Origin: CAG-103 sp045112425
GTDB lineage: Bacteria > Bacillota > Clostridia > Oscillospirales > Oscillospiraceae
Direction of reading: 5' to 3'
NCBI GenBank assembly: GCA_045112425.1
Contig: JBGUHV010000019.1
Span: 1-20,548 of the forward strand
DNA: 20,548 nt
Positions 13,592 through 20,548 of the stretch are shown here, piece after piece. The translations under genes and the position numbers were made by a program. The number at the start of each line of letters is the position of its first letter. Position 1 is the first letter of the stretch. The notes under the pieces were generated by a model that saw only the letters and a program-made list of their open reading frames with translations, was not told the DNA's origin and made no database searches.

Positions 13592-16254
13592 ACATTCTGC
13601 ACCGCTTTACGCGCAAATCGCTCCTGGCAAACCGCAGCCGAACGCTGGTTACCATCATCGGCATCATTCTCTCCATGGCGCTGTTCACTGCCGTCATTGA
13701 GGGCGCTTACAGCGGACAGCAGTTTTTGATCCGAAGCGTGGAAGAACGCGAGGGCCGCTGGCTGGTCTTTGACGCCGAGCTGACGCAAAAGCAGGCGGAT
13801 GCGCTGCGCCGGACAGACGGCATTGCCGACAGCGCCGTCTGGCAGGAGGTCGGCTGGGGCGAGATCGAAAGCCTCAACGAATATAAGCCGTATCTTTTGG
13901 TGGAGTCCATCGATGACGGCATCGAGGATATGCTGTCCGTCCGTCTGATCTCCGGCAGACTGCCGGAAAATGAGAACGAAATTCTCCTGCCTGCCCATCT
14001 TGCCTCCAACGGCGGTGTGCATTACAGCGAGGGTGATACGCTGAAGATCGCGCTCGGGCAGAGAGTTGATGAAAGCGGCGCGGCACTCTCGGCATTCACA
14101 GCGATAGAGGATGGAAAGCCGGAATCAATCCGCGCTGCGAAGGAGCGCCGGTATACCGTGGTCGGCGTCTATGAGCGGCTGAGCACCGAGGTGGAAGACT
14201 TCGGCTGCCCCGGCTACACCGCGCTGACCCGCGGCGGCGGAACCGGAGACTGTACGGTGTTCTATACACTGAAGCATCCGTCCAGTGTTCTGAAATGGTG
14301 CGATGCGCACCCGAGTGAAGGTTTTCTGAGAATTCACTCGGATCTGCGCCGGTTCAACGGCGTGTTCGGCTCAGAGAGCTTTAATCTGCTGCTTTATGGC
14401 TTTGCGGGCGTGCTGGTGTTTCTGATTGCCTTTGGCTCAATCTCGCTGATCTACAATTCCTTTTCCATCTCCGTGAGCGAGCGCACGCGGCAGCTTGGCA
14501 TTTTGAAGAGCGTCGGTGCAACGAAAAAGCAGATTCGTACAAGTGTTTTGTACGAGGCGCTGGTGCTCTCTGCTGTCGGTATTCCCGCAGGTCTGATCGT
14601 GGGATGCGCCGGCATTGGCACCACGCTCTACTGCCTGCGGAACGCCTTCACCGGCATGCTGTTTACCGGGGCGACCACGCAGATGCGGCTGGTATTACAC
14701 CCAGTTGCGCTGCTGACCTCCGCAGTTGTGTGCCTTGTGACGACGCTCATCTCCGCTGCGATCCCGGCGCGGAGGGCAATTCATGTCTCTCCGATCGATT
14801 CCATCCGGCAGACGGCGGACGTGAAGCTCAAGGCAAAGGAGGTGCGCACGAGCCGCCTCACCGAAAAGCTCTTTGGTTTTGAGGGCACCATGGCGTCCAA
14901 AAACTTCAAGCGCAATCGCCGCCGCTATCGCAGCACGATCGTGTCGCTTTTCCTGAGCGTGGTGCTGTTCATCTCCGCCTCCAGCTTCTGCACGTATCTG
15001 ACGGATTCGGTCAATGAAGCGGCGGATGCGGAGCACAGCACGGACATCCAATACTATACTGTGGGTGACCACAAGGAAGATCCGGACGAAGTGCTGAAAA
15101 TGCTCCGTGTGGACGGCGTGACAGACGCGCTCTATTATGACATGGAGGGCAGAGACCTTTATCTGCCGAGAGACATTGTCGCAGCGAATCTCAGTTCGGG
15201 CGCGGATGTTGAGACTTGGTTTGGATATCTGACCTTTGTGCGGGATGATGCGTTTCGCGCGCTTTGCCAAGCAAACAATCTGGACAGCGCCCCCTATTTT
15301 GATCCGGAGCATCCGATGGCGCTGGTCTGGAATGAGAACCGAGAGCAGATCGAGAAAAACGGGCATTATCAATGGATCAACACCCCCACACTGGATGTGT
15401 CCAGGCTGCCCGGCACAGTCTATACGCCGGAGGCAAAAGAGCTTGACGGGTATATCTTTGACGGCAATATCACGACTTCGGAGGACGGAACAAGCGTTGC
15501 CATCTATTATCCGATTGACGAGGAAACCGGTGAGCCGCAGTGGGATCAGCCGAAGGAGTTTCCGGAATCGGAGTTCGAAACACGTGTTCCCTTTGAGATC
15601 GGCGCCGCGATTGAGCAGACGACCTTCGGTCTGGGCGCTCAGCAATTCACCCTGTATTATCCTTACAGTATGGAGGCCGCTGTGCTGGGAGAGGACAATT
15701 TGATCTACCAGACCTATTTCGCTTTTGAGGCGCCGGAGCATGCGAAGGTCTTTGATGACATGAAGGCAAAGCTGAACGACGCCGGCATGGATGCTTCCAA
15801 TCTCAACGACGCGGCAGCAAATGAAGAATCCGTCCGCATGCTGGTCAAGGTGGTCAACGTCTTTTCCTATGGGTTCATCATCCTGATCTCGCTCATCGCG
15901 GTCGCAAATGTGTTCAACACCATTTCCACGAACGTATCGCTGCGGCGGAGAGAGTTCGCCATGCTGCGCTCCATCGGACTCGGGAATAAGGGCTTCCGGC
16001 GAATGATGAACTATGAGTGCATTATCTACGGCGTCAAGGGCCTGATCTGGGGCCTTCCTGCCGCCATCGGCATGACGTGGGTCATCTGGCGGATCACGAA
16101 TCAGGCGTTCGACCGCGGCTTTTATATCCCGTGGTACAGCATCGTCATCGCCGTCGGCAGCGTGTTTCTGGTCGTGTTTGTCACGATGCTGTATGCTATG
16201 GATAAGATCAAGAAGGACAATCCGATCGACGCGCTGAAGAATGAGAACCTGTGA
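13588..16254 (+). CDS. FtsX-type ABC transporter permease (888 aa)
   Basis: This integral membrane protein has eight predicted helices arranged as two FtsX units: about 20-40, then 268-290, 322-350 and 372-393; and about 450-468, then 757-780, 812-835 and 850-872. Two large extracellular domains lie between the first and second helix of each unit (about 41-265 and 470-755). The conserved cytoplasmic turns SERTRQLGILKSVGATKKQI (297-316) and RRREFAMLRSIGLGNKGF (786-803) are clear. This differs from classical BceB, which has ten helices and one large domain. GGAGG before the ATG and a four-base overlap with the ATPase gene indicate coupled translation. Substrate is unknown; export of or defence against membrane-active peptides is a guess from context. 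Confidence 0.92.
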   Translation: MNILHRFTRKSLLANRSRTLVTIIGIILSMALFTAVIEGAYSGQQFLIRSVEEREGRWLVFDAELTQKQADALRRTDGIADSAVWQEVGWGEIESLNEYKPYLLVESIDDGIEDMLSVRLISGRLPENENEILLPAHLASNGGVHYSEGDTLKIALGQRVDESGAALSAFTAIEDGKPESIRAAKERRYTVVGVYERLSTEVEDFGCPGYTALTRGGGTGDCTVFYTLKHPSSVLKWCDAHPSEGFLRIHSDLRRFNGVFGSESFNLLLYGFAGVLVFLIAFGSISLIYNSFSISVSERTRQLGILKSVGATKKQIRTSVLYEALVLSAVGIPAGLIVGCAGIGTTLYCLRNAFTGMLFTGATTQMRLVLHPVALLTSAVVCLVTTLISAAIPARRAIHVSPIDSIRQTADVKLKAKEVRTSRLTEKLFGFEGTMASKNFKRNRRRYRSTIVSLFLSVVLFISASSFCTYLTDSVNEAADAEHSTDIQYYTVGDHKEDPDEVLKMLRVDGVTDALYYDMEGRDLYLPRDIVAANLSSGADVETWFGYLTFVRDDAFRALCQANNLDSAPYFDPEHPMALVWNENREQIEKNGHYQWINTPTLDVSRLPGTVYTPEAKELDGYIFDGNITTSEDGTSVAIYYPIDEETGEPQWDQPKEFPESEFETRVPFEIGAAIEQTTFGLGAQQFTLYYPYSMEAAVLGEDNLIYQTYFAFEAPEHAKVFDDMKAKLNDAGMDASNLNDAAANEESVRMLVKVVNVFSYGFIILISLIAVANVFNTISTNVSLRRREFAMLRSIGLGNKGFRRMMNYECIIYGVKGLIWGLPAAIGMTWVIWRITNQAFDRGFYIPWYSIVIAVGSVFLVVFVTMLYAMDKIKKDNPIDALKNENL

Positions 16255-16286
16255 GCTGTAAAATACGCAGACTCCTTTTTGCCGCA

Positions 16287-16315
16287 TTGAAACAGGGAAT
16301 CAGATGTGGTACAAT
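16287..16315 (+). promoter_or_regulatory. Sigma-A promoter of the udk-tdk operon
   Basis: TTGAAA (16287-16292) and TACAAT (16310-16315) are separated by 17 nt, about 31 nt before the uridine kinase start. Confidence 0.85.
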
Positions 16316-16346
16316 CAATGCGAAATCAAGAAGGGGAGGCTGCACC

Positions 16347-16970
16347 ATGGCAGACATGATCACCATCGGCATTGCCGGCGGCACCGGCAGCGGCAAAACC
16401 ACCATCACCCGGCGCATCCTGCGCGAATTCGGCGGCAACGTGAGCGTGCTGTATCACGACAATTACTATAAGCGGCACGACGACATGACCTACGAGGAGC
16501 GCACCAAGCTCAATTACGACCATCCGAACGCGTTCGACACGCCCCTGCTCGTCAAGCACCTCGCTGCGCTCCGCGCGGGGCAGACGATCAAAAGCCCGAT
16601 CTATGACTACAAGGTGCACAACCGCTCCGACCGCACGCAGCTTGTGCGCCCGTCGAAGGTCATCGTCGTGGAGGGCATCCTCATCTTCGCCGAGCCCGCG
16701 CTCTGCGATCTGATGGACATCAAGATCTTCGTCGATACCGACGCGGACGTGCGCATCCTGCGCCGCATCGTGCGCGACACGCGCGACCGCGGGCGCGATC
16801 TCGAGAGCATCGTCAACCAGTATCTCACCACGGTCAAGCCCATGCACGAGCGCTTCGTGGAGCCCTCAAAGCGCAATGCGGACATCATCGTGCCCGAGGG
16901 CGGGCACAATCAGGTCGCGCTGGATATGATCATGGAGAGAATCCGCGCACATATGAACGGGAGTATCTAA
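16347..16970 (+). CDS. udk: Uridine kinase
   Basis: A 207-aa cytoplasmic enzyme phosphorylating uridine and cytidine to UMP and CMP in pyrimidine salvage. The P-loop GGTGSGKT occupies residues 11-18, followed by YHDNYYK, NYDHPNAFD, PIYDY and VVEGIL, which are the substrate-binding and Walker B blocks of bacterial uridine kinases. Length is normal. The ATG at 16347 is chosen because GGGGAGG lies about 6 nt upstream and homology starts there; an upstream in-frame extension to 16251 overlaps the promoter and is not credible. Its TAA overlaps the thymidine kinase ATG by one base. Confidence 0.95.
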   Translation: MADMITIGIAGGTGSGKTTITRRILREFGGNVSVLYHDNYYKRHDDMTYEERTKLNYDHPNAFDTPLLVKHLAALRAGQTIKSPIYDYKVHNRSDRTQLVRPSKVIVVEGILIFAEPALCDLMDIKIFVDTDADVRILRRIVRDTRDRGRDLESIVNQYLTTVKPMHERFVEPSKRNADIIVPEGGHNQVALDMIMERIRAHMNGSI

Positions 16971-17548
16971 TGGCAAAGCTGTATTTCAAATACGGCGCGA
17001 TGGGGTCGAGCAAGTCGGCGCAGGCGCTCATCACGCAGTTTAACTACGAGGAGCTCGGCATGACCGTCTGGCTCATCAAGCCGAGCATCGACGACCGCGA
17101 CGGCGCGGACGTCATCCGCAGCCGCATCGGTCTCGAGCGCCGGGCGCAGGTCATCCGGCCTGAGGACAGCATCCGCGCCGAATATGCCAAAACCGGCGGC
17201 ACGGACGTGATCATCGCGGACGAAGCGCAGTTTCTCACGCCCGCGCAGATCGACGAGCTGCGCGACATTGTCGATGAGCAGGACGTGCCGGTGCTGTGCT
17301 TCGGCCTGCGCACCGACTTTCTCACGCACTTTTTCCCCGGCGCGCAGCGCCTGATGGAGCTGGCCGATTCGCTCACCGAGATCAAGACCGTCTGCGCCTG
17401 CGGCAGCAAGGCCACGGTCAACGCCCGCATCGACGAGAGCGGCCGCGTCGTCACCGAGGGCGGGCAGATCCTCATCGGCGGCAACGACCGCTACGTCGCC
17501 ATGTGCCACCGCTGCTGGAAAAAGCGCATCCGGGAGCAGCAGGCATGA
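16970..17548 (+). CDS. tdk: Thymidine kinase (type II)
   Basis: A 192-aa enzyme that phosphorylates thymidine to dTMP. The P-loop is GAMGSSKS (9-16), a variant in which the usual GK before the final S is SK. DEAQF (84-88) carries the catalytic Glu85. A zinc-binding site is suggested by Cys142/Cys144 and Cys179/Cys182, and a lasso-loop region lies between them. The one-base overlap with udk and four-base overlap with the next gene (ATGA) show a tightly coupled salvage operon. Confidence 0.95.
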   Translation: MAKLYFKYGAMGSSKSAQALITQFNYEELGMTVWLIKPSIDDRDGADVIRSRIGLERRAQVIRPEDSIRAEYAKTGGTDVIIADEAQFLTPAQIDELRDIVDEQDVPVLCFGLRTDFLTHFFPGAQRLMELADSLTEIKTVCACGSKATVNARIDESGRVVTEGGQILIGGNDRYVAMCHRCWKKRIREQQA

Positions 17549-17958
17549 CCCGACGCCGTGTCTTCCGGGCGCTCGCGGCGCTCTGGCTGCTCTTTATCTG
17601 GGGCCACAGCGTGATGCCGGCCGCGGTCAGCAAGCAGGAGTCCGGCCACTTCCTCGCGCTGCTGCAGACGTGGCTGCCGTGGCTGACGGATCATCTGATT
17701 CGCAAGGCGGCGCACTTTGCGGAGTACGCCGTGCTCGGCGCGCTGGTGTTTCTCGCGGCGGATGTGCGCCATGGACTCTGGTTCGCGCCGTGCTTTGGTT
17801 TGCTCTCCGCGCTCGCGGACGAGACGATCCAGCTCTTCGCCGCCGGGCGGAGCGGACAGGTCTCGGACGTCTGGCTCGATCTTGCGGGTTTTCTCGCCGG
17901 GTGGATCGTGATTGCGCTGAGCGTGATTCTGCTGAAAAAACAAAAACCATCATCATAA
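17545..17958 (+). CDS. VanZ-like family membrane protein
   Basis: A 137-aa membrane protein with about four hydrophobic segments. VanZ-family hallmarks are present: an N-terminal GHSVMPA turn, IRKAAHFAEYAVLGALVF (about 52-69), and ADETIQLFAAGRSGQVSDVWLDLAGFLAGW (about 90-119). In teicoplanin resistance VanZ lowers glycopeptide sensitivity, but most chromosomal members have no known function, and nothing else here suggests glycopeptide resistance. The ATG overlaps the tdk stop (ATGA), so a longer frame starting inside tdk is not the gene. The lipoprotein gene starts 23 nt downstream. Confidence 0.88.
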   Translation: MTRRRVFRALAALWLLFIWGHSVMPAAVSKQESGHFLALLQTWLPWLTDHLIRKAAHFAEYAVLGALVFLAADVRHGLWFAPCFGLLSALADETIQLFAAGRSGQVSDVWLDLAGFLAGWIVIALSVILLKKQKPSS

Positions 17959-17981
17959 TCAAAGGAAGGGAAGCATTCAAA

Positions 17982-18809
17982 ATGAAAAAAGCACTCTCTT
18001 TGCTGCTGGCGCTGACCATGATCTTTGCGCTCGCGGCGTGCGCTGCCAAAACCGAGCCGAGCGGCAGCGAGGCCGAGCCGGCCGAAACGCCTGCGGAGGA
18101 CGGCCAGAACCCCGTCATGAACTTCGTCGGCAACTATGCCTGCGACCGCGCGTCCATCCTCGTCGAGGCGGACGGCGCCGACGGCGCGAAGATCTCCGTT
18201 CAGTGGGGCAGCAGCGCCTGGGAACACAGCGAGTGGACCATGAGCGGCAGGTTCGACCCCGACACGCTCACGATTGAATACAGCGACTGCGTGCGCAAGG
18301 ACGTCGCCTTCGCCGAGGACGGCTCCGTCGACTCCGAGACCGTCGTCTATGAAAACGGCGTCGGCACCATCCACTTCGAGAACGACAATCTCTACTGGAA
18401 GGACGACGAGGAGCACATGGCGGACGACATGGTCTTTGCCAACACCGACGTGCAGGCTGATTATTCCGGCGTCACCGCGATGGAAGCAGCGGACGTGGAG
18501 CTCTTCGCCGGCATGGTGAGAGACGCTTATATCAACGCCGACTGGGAGACCATTGCGGAGCATGTGCGCTATCCGATCACGGTCTCCGGCACGGAGCTGG
18601 CGGACGCGGCCGCCCTCACGGCGTTTCTGAGCGGCAAAACCCCGACGGACGCCGATCGGGAGGCCATGGTCGCGGAGAGCTGCCACAACATGTTCTATAA
18701 CGGGCAGGGCCTCTGCCTCGGCGACGGGGAGATCTGGATCATAGACCCGGGCTATATGACCGACGCCGAGCCGGAGCTGCTGATCATCACCATCAACGGC
18801 GTCGCGTAA
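17982..18809 (+). CDS. Putative lipoprotein with NTF2/SnoaL-like C-terminal half
   Basis: A 275-aa exported protein. The lipoprotein signal ends in LAAC (Cys20), followed by an acidic linker to about residue 43. Residues about 45-155 look like a beta-rich domain (many short alternating strands such as TIEYSDC, GTIHFENDNLYWK). Residues about 170-275 (FAGMVRDAYINADWETIAEHVRYPITV ... LGDGEIWII) resemble an NTF2/SnoaL-like fold. I cannot assign a ligand or function. GGAAGGG about 11 nt before ATG supports the start. It is the last gene of the udk-tdk-vanZ run and is followed by a terminator. Confidence 0.8.
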   Translation: MKKALSLLLALTMIFALAACAAKTEPSGSEAEPAETPAEDGQNPVMNFVGNYACDRASILVEADGADGAKISVQWGSSAWEHSEWTMSGRFDPDTLTIEYSDCVRKDVAFAEDGSVDSETVVYENGVGTIHFENDNLYWKDDEEHMADDMVFANTDVQADYSGVTAMEAADVELFAGMVRDAYINADWETIAEHVRYPITVSGTELADAAALTAFLSGKTPTDADREAMVAESCHNMFYNGQGLCLGDGEIWIIDPGYMTDAEPELLIITINGVA

Positions 18810-18815
18810 TAAAAC

Positions 18816-18852
18816 AAAAGCGCTCAGAGCGCGATGCTCCGAGTGCTTTTTT
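18816..18852 (+). terminator. Terminator of the udk-tdk-vanZ-lipoprotein operon
   Basis: AAAAGCGCTC (18816-18825) pairs with GAGTGCTTTT (18841-18850, one G-U), followed by T residues. Confidence 0.8.
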
Positions 18853-18863
18853 GATTCGTTATG

Positions 18864-18903
18864 AAAACCACGCAGAACAGGGATACGTTCTGCGTGGTTT
18901 TTT
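18864..18903. terminator. Second, bidirectional terminator
   Basis: AAAACCACGCAGAAC (18864-18878) pairs perfectly with GTTCTGCGTGGTTTT (18887-18901). Plus-strand T-run at 18898-18903, and TTTT on the minus strand. On the minus strand it would end the SLH-protein stump and the cysE transcript. Confidence 0.8.
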
Positions 18904-18917
18904 GCTGTTTGGGTATC

Positions 18918-19055
18918 TCAGCGCTGAGACTGCATCCGGTGCAGGAAGGTCACCGCCTGCGCGCGGGTGCAGGGCTCGTCCGGGCTGAAGTGCGTATCGT
19001 CGGTGCCTTCGGTGACGCCCATCTCGGCGGCCCAGCAGACCGCCTTGGCATACCA
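18918..19055 (-). pseudogene. C-terminal stump of an SLH-domain surface protein
   Basis: On the minus strand, 45 codons before a TGA at 18918-18920 read WYAKAVCWAAEMGVTEGT, then DDTHFSPDEPCTRAQAVTFL, then HRMQSQR. This is most of an S-layer homology motif, as at the C-terminus of cell-wall-anchored proteins. Upstream in this frame the sequence loses SLH character and has no start codon, so all other domains are missing. It lies directly downstream of cysE and upstream of a bidirectional terminator, consistent with a deletion or recombination that brought cysE next to the end of a lost surface-protein gene. Confidence 0.75.
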
Positions 19056-19143
19056 GCAGCCAGCTGAGAATGAGCAGACAGACCGCAAGCTGTACAATGG
19101 GAACCAGGAACTTCTCTTTCTTTTCTCCTTTTCTTTTTTTGAT

Positions 19144-20028
19144 TCAGTTCTTTTTCACGCGGAAGATCATCTTCGGCTTCTCGATGCTGGCCTTCGTGTT
19201 CTCCTCCACGGAGTCGGTGATGAAGGAGTTGCCGCCGATCACGCTGCCCGCGCCGATCACGGTGCTGCCGCCGAGAATCGAGGCGCCGGAGTAGATCGTC
19301 GCCCCGTCGCCGACGGTCGGGTGCCGCTTGCCCACGACGGCGTGGCCGCCTCTGGGACTGAGCGCGCCGAGCGTCACGCCCTGATAGAGCTTCACGTGGT
19401 TGCCGATGTCCGTCGTCTCGCCGATGACGATGCCGGTGCCGTGGTCGATGAAGAAGTATTCGCCGATGTTCGCGCCGGGGTTGATGTCGATGCCCGTGCC
19501 GCCGTGGGCGTATTCGGTCATGATGCGCGGGATGAGCGGCACGCCGCTGACGTACAGCTGGTGCGCCATGCGGTAGACGAAGATCGCGTACAGACCCGGA
19601 TAGGAGAAGATGACCTCCTCCTTGCTGCCGGCGGCGGGGTCGCCCTCATAGTTGGCCTCCACGTCCTTCATCAGCAGCTCCTGAATCTTCGGCAGGGCGG
19701 TGAAGAAATCGGTCACGACCGCGTCGGCCTTTGCCTCGAGCTCGGCGGGATCCGAGATGCGGTTCGAGAACGCGAGCGAGACCTGCTCGCGCAGATCCGT
19801 GAAGATCTCGCCCAGCAGAAACTCTACATACGTCTCCGCCGTCACGCGTGAGATCGCGGCGCCGCCGAAGTAGGCGGGGAAGACGACCTTCTGCAGATTC
19901 TTGATGATCCCGATGACCTTGTCGCGGCTCGGCAGATGCAGATGATCGCTGTACATCGGCACCTCGGCCTTCTCATAGTTTTCGGAGATCTGCGCCGCCA
20001 CGCCGCGCAGCAGATCCTTCTGAATCAT
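19144..20028 (-). CDS. cysE: Serine O-acetyltransferase (long EpsC-like form)
   Basis: A 294-aa cytoplasmic enzyme making O-acetylserine from serine and acetyl-CoA, the first committed step of cysteine synthesis. An alpha-helical N-terminal domain (1-165) precedes a left-handed beta-helix of hexapeptide repeats (about 180-270). Catalytic Asp181 (GTGIDINPGA) and His196 (FIDHGTGIVIGE) match the CysE dyad, and KRHPTVGD follows. Length fits the longer EpsC-type enzymes. ATG 20028 is chosen because AGGAG lies 9 nt upstream; an in-frame ATG at 20145 would run through the terminator hairpin and gives a non-conserved 39-residue extension. Expression is probably controlled by the attenuator at 20052-20192. 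No cysK partner is in the window. Confidence 0.93.
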   Translation of the reverse strand: MIQKDLLRGVAAQISENYEKAEVPMYSDHLHLPSRDKVIGIIKNLQKVVFPAYFGGAAISRVTAETYVEFLLGEIFTDLREQVSLAFSNRISDPAELEAKADAVVTDFFTALPKIQELLMKDVEANYEGDPAAGSKEEVIFSYPGLYAIFVYRMAHQLYVSGVPLIPRIMTEYAHGGTGIDINPGANIGEYFFIDHGTGIVIGETTDIGNHVKLYQGVTLGALSPRGGHAVVGKRHPTVGDGATIYSGASILGGSTVIGAGSVIGGNSFITDSVEENTKASIEKPKMIFRVKKN

Positions 20029-20051
20029 GAAAAACAGCTCCTTTCCGGATG

Positions 20052-20084
20052 AAAAAACGCGGGAAGCAGATCCTGCTTCCCGCG
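20052..20084 (-). terminator. Intrinsic terminator in the cysE leader (attenuator)
   Basis: On the minus strand CGCGGGAAGCAG and CTGCTTCCCGCG form a perfect 12-bp stem with a 3-nt loop, followed by TTTTTT (20057-20052). It lies 24 nt before the cysE start codon, so it must be bypassed for cysE to be expressed. Confidence 0.92.
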
Positions 20085-20168
20085 CTGGTTTTGATGTATG
20101 GAGACTCACCGGCAGAAAGCAGACCTGTTTTGCGCACGGCAGCAACAGACGCGCTCAGCGTCTGCCGT
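20073..20168 (-). promoter_or_regulatory. Competing leader RNA structures, cysteine attenuator
   Basis: Hairpin 1:2 forms from CAGACGC (20164-20158) with GCGTCTG (20152-20146), extended by ACGG (20168-20165) with CCGT (20139-20136). Its 3' arm holds the Cys codons. Antiterminator 2:3 can form from CTGCTT (20122-20117) with AAGCAG (20078-20073) plus CCG (20112-20110) with CGG (20082-20080), which destroys the terminator stem. A ribosome stalled at the Cys codons leaves segment 2 free; one at the stop codon (20108-20106) covers it. Pairings were drawn by hand, not computed. Confidence 0.7.
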
Positions 20169-20192
20169 CATATTGTGAGCAAACAGTCTCAT
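20106..20192 (-). CDS. Cysteine-rich leader peptide of cysE (28 aa)
   Basis: This short frame begins MRLFAHNMTADAERV, continues CCCR with three consecutive Cys codons (TGT TGC TGC, 20147-20139), and ends SAFCR followed by TGA. Four of 28 residues are Cys, an uncommon amino acid. AGGAG (20204-20200) lies 7 nt before the ATG, and the promoter start point lies about 24 nt upstream. Its stop precedes the terminator hairpin by about 21 nt. The peptide itself probably has no function beyond letting the translating ribosome report the supply of Cys-tRNA. Confidence 0.78.
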   Translation of the reverse strand: MRLFAHNMTADAERVCCCRAQNRSAFCR

Positions 20193-20222
20193 ACCGGAAC
20201 TCCTATCGATTGGATTGGTTTC

Positions 20223-20251
20223 AGTATACCATATTATGCCGGAAAGTGCAA
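20223..20251 (-). promoter_or_regulatory. Sigma-A promoter of the leader-cysE transcript
   Basis: On the minus strand TTGCAC (20246-20251) and TATACT (20223-20228) are separated by 17 nt. The transcript would start near 20216, giving a leader of about 190 nt. Confidence 0.88.
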
Positions 20252-20314
20252 GCGCGTGAAAAGGTACCGCTAGGGGCGAATTTCGGCTGCACGCAATTCT
20301 TTGCCGTACCGATC

Positions 20315-20412
20315 GTAGGGGCCGACGCCCCCGGCGGCCCGTGCAGAATCATCCCCAATGTATACCAATCTTAGGCGAATTGCGCCGCACCTTGTAGGGC
20401 GCGATGCCCACA
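20315..20412 (+). repeat. Composite dispersed intergenic repeat, copy 2
   Basis: It starts gtaggggccgacg, continues ccggcggcccgtgcag, then accaatcttaggcgaattg and gccgcaccttgtaggg, in the same order as 2391-2490. A 9-bp hairpin GGCGCGATG/CATCGCGCC (20398-20419) follows. The 20252-20484 stretch contains no gene. Confidence 0.75.
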
Positions 20413-20484
20413 TCGCGCCGCGCAGGACAATCTGGATCGATTGCCATTTTCGGCAAACTCGCAATCGCTCATCCTTTTGCCGTA

Positions 20485-20548
<64 letters not shown>

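Noticed and set aside
14695..16287. 530-codon minus-strand open frame opposite the permease
   Set aside because: Antisense shadow of a clear FtsX-type permease, running across the udk promoter region.
20029..20145. N-terminal extension of cysE by 39 residues from an ATG at 20145
   Set aside because: The extension would be translated through the terminator hairpin and lacks a ribosome-binding site at the right distance. The 20028 start has both AGGAG and homology at its N-terminus.
20252..20280. ggtaccgct resembling part of a T-box motif near cysE
   Set aside because: It lies upstream of the cysE promoter, reads on the opposite strand to cysE, and lacks the flanking T-box context. No stem I specifier loop is visible. 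The leader-peptide model explains the region better.

Overview
The window looks like a contig end from a high-GC, low-redundancy Clostridia genome, most likely an Oscillospirales/Ruminococcaceae-type gut anaerobe. The reasons are Firmicutes-style AGGAGG ribosome-binding sites, clear sigma-A promoters with 17-bp spacers, lipoprotein and SLH fragments, an intramembrane-sensing kinase, and short dispersed GC-rich intergenic repeats. The placement is inference; no rRNA or marker gene is present. The last 64 bases are pure G and look like a sequencing or assembly artefact.

Layout. (1) 1-2340, minus strand: an MFS carrier of the GPH/SLC45-like type followed by an unknown 174-aa helical protein. (2) 2340-3320: an intergenic repeat, a decayed mobile-element-like remnant, then a small coiled-coil protein divergent from an XRE regulator, with an inverted-repeat operator between them. 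(3) 3459-8557, plus strand: a maltodextrin-type uptake and use locus (lipoprotein binding protein, two permeases, 4-alpha-glucanotransferase) with no ATPase of its own. (4) 8561-9874: a palindromic repeat, a secreted tyrosine-phosphatase-like gene broken by a +1 frameshift, and strong hairpins. (5) 9861-16254: a lower-GC ATPase (AAA_14/DUF4143 type), an OmpR-type response regulator, an intramembrane-sensing histidine kinase, and an ABC ATPase plus 888-aa FtsX-type permease. This is an envelope-stress or peptide-resistance style module. (6) 16287-18850: uridine kinase, thymidine kinase, VanZ-like protein and a lipoprotein, tightly packed. (7) 18864-20251, minus strand: serine O-acetyltransferase with a long regulated leader, followed downstream by the stump of an SLH-domain gene. 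(8) 20281-20548: more dispersed repeats and the poly-G tail.

The most interesting signal is the cysE leader. A strong promoter is followed by a 28-codon open frame with its own Shine-Dalgarno site, three consecutive Cys codons and a fourth near the end. Its stop codon sits just before a perfect 12-bp hairpin with a T6 tail, and cysE starts immediately downstream. Mutually exclusive pairings can be drawn by hand. This matches classical ribosome-mediated transcription attenuation sensing cysteine, in a lineage where T-box control would be the usual expectation.

A second regulatory signal lies between the histidine kinase and the ABC genes: two 11-bp direct repeats abut the -35 position and are enclosed by a 15-bp inverted repeat. 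This fits activation of the transporter by the adjacent response regulator.
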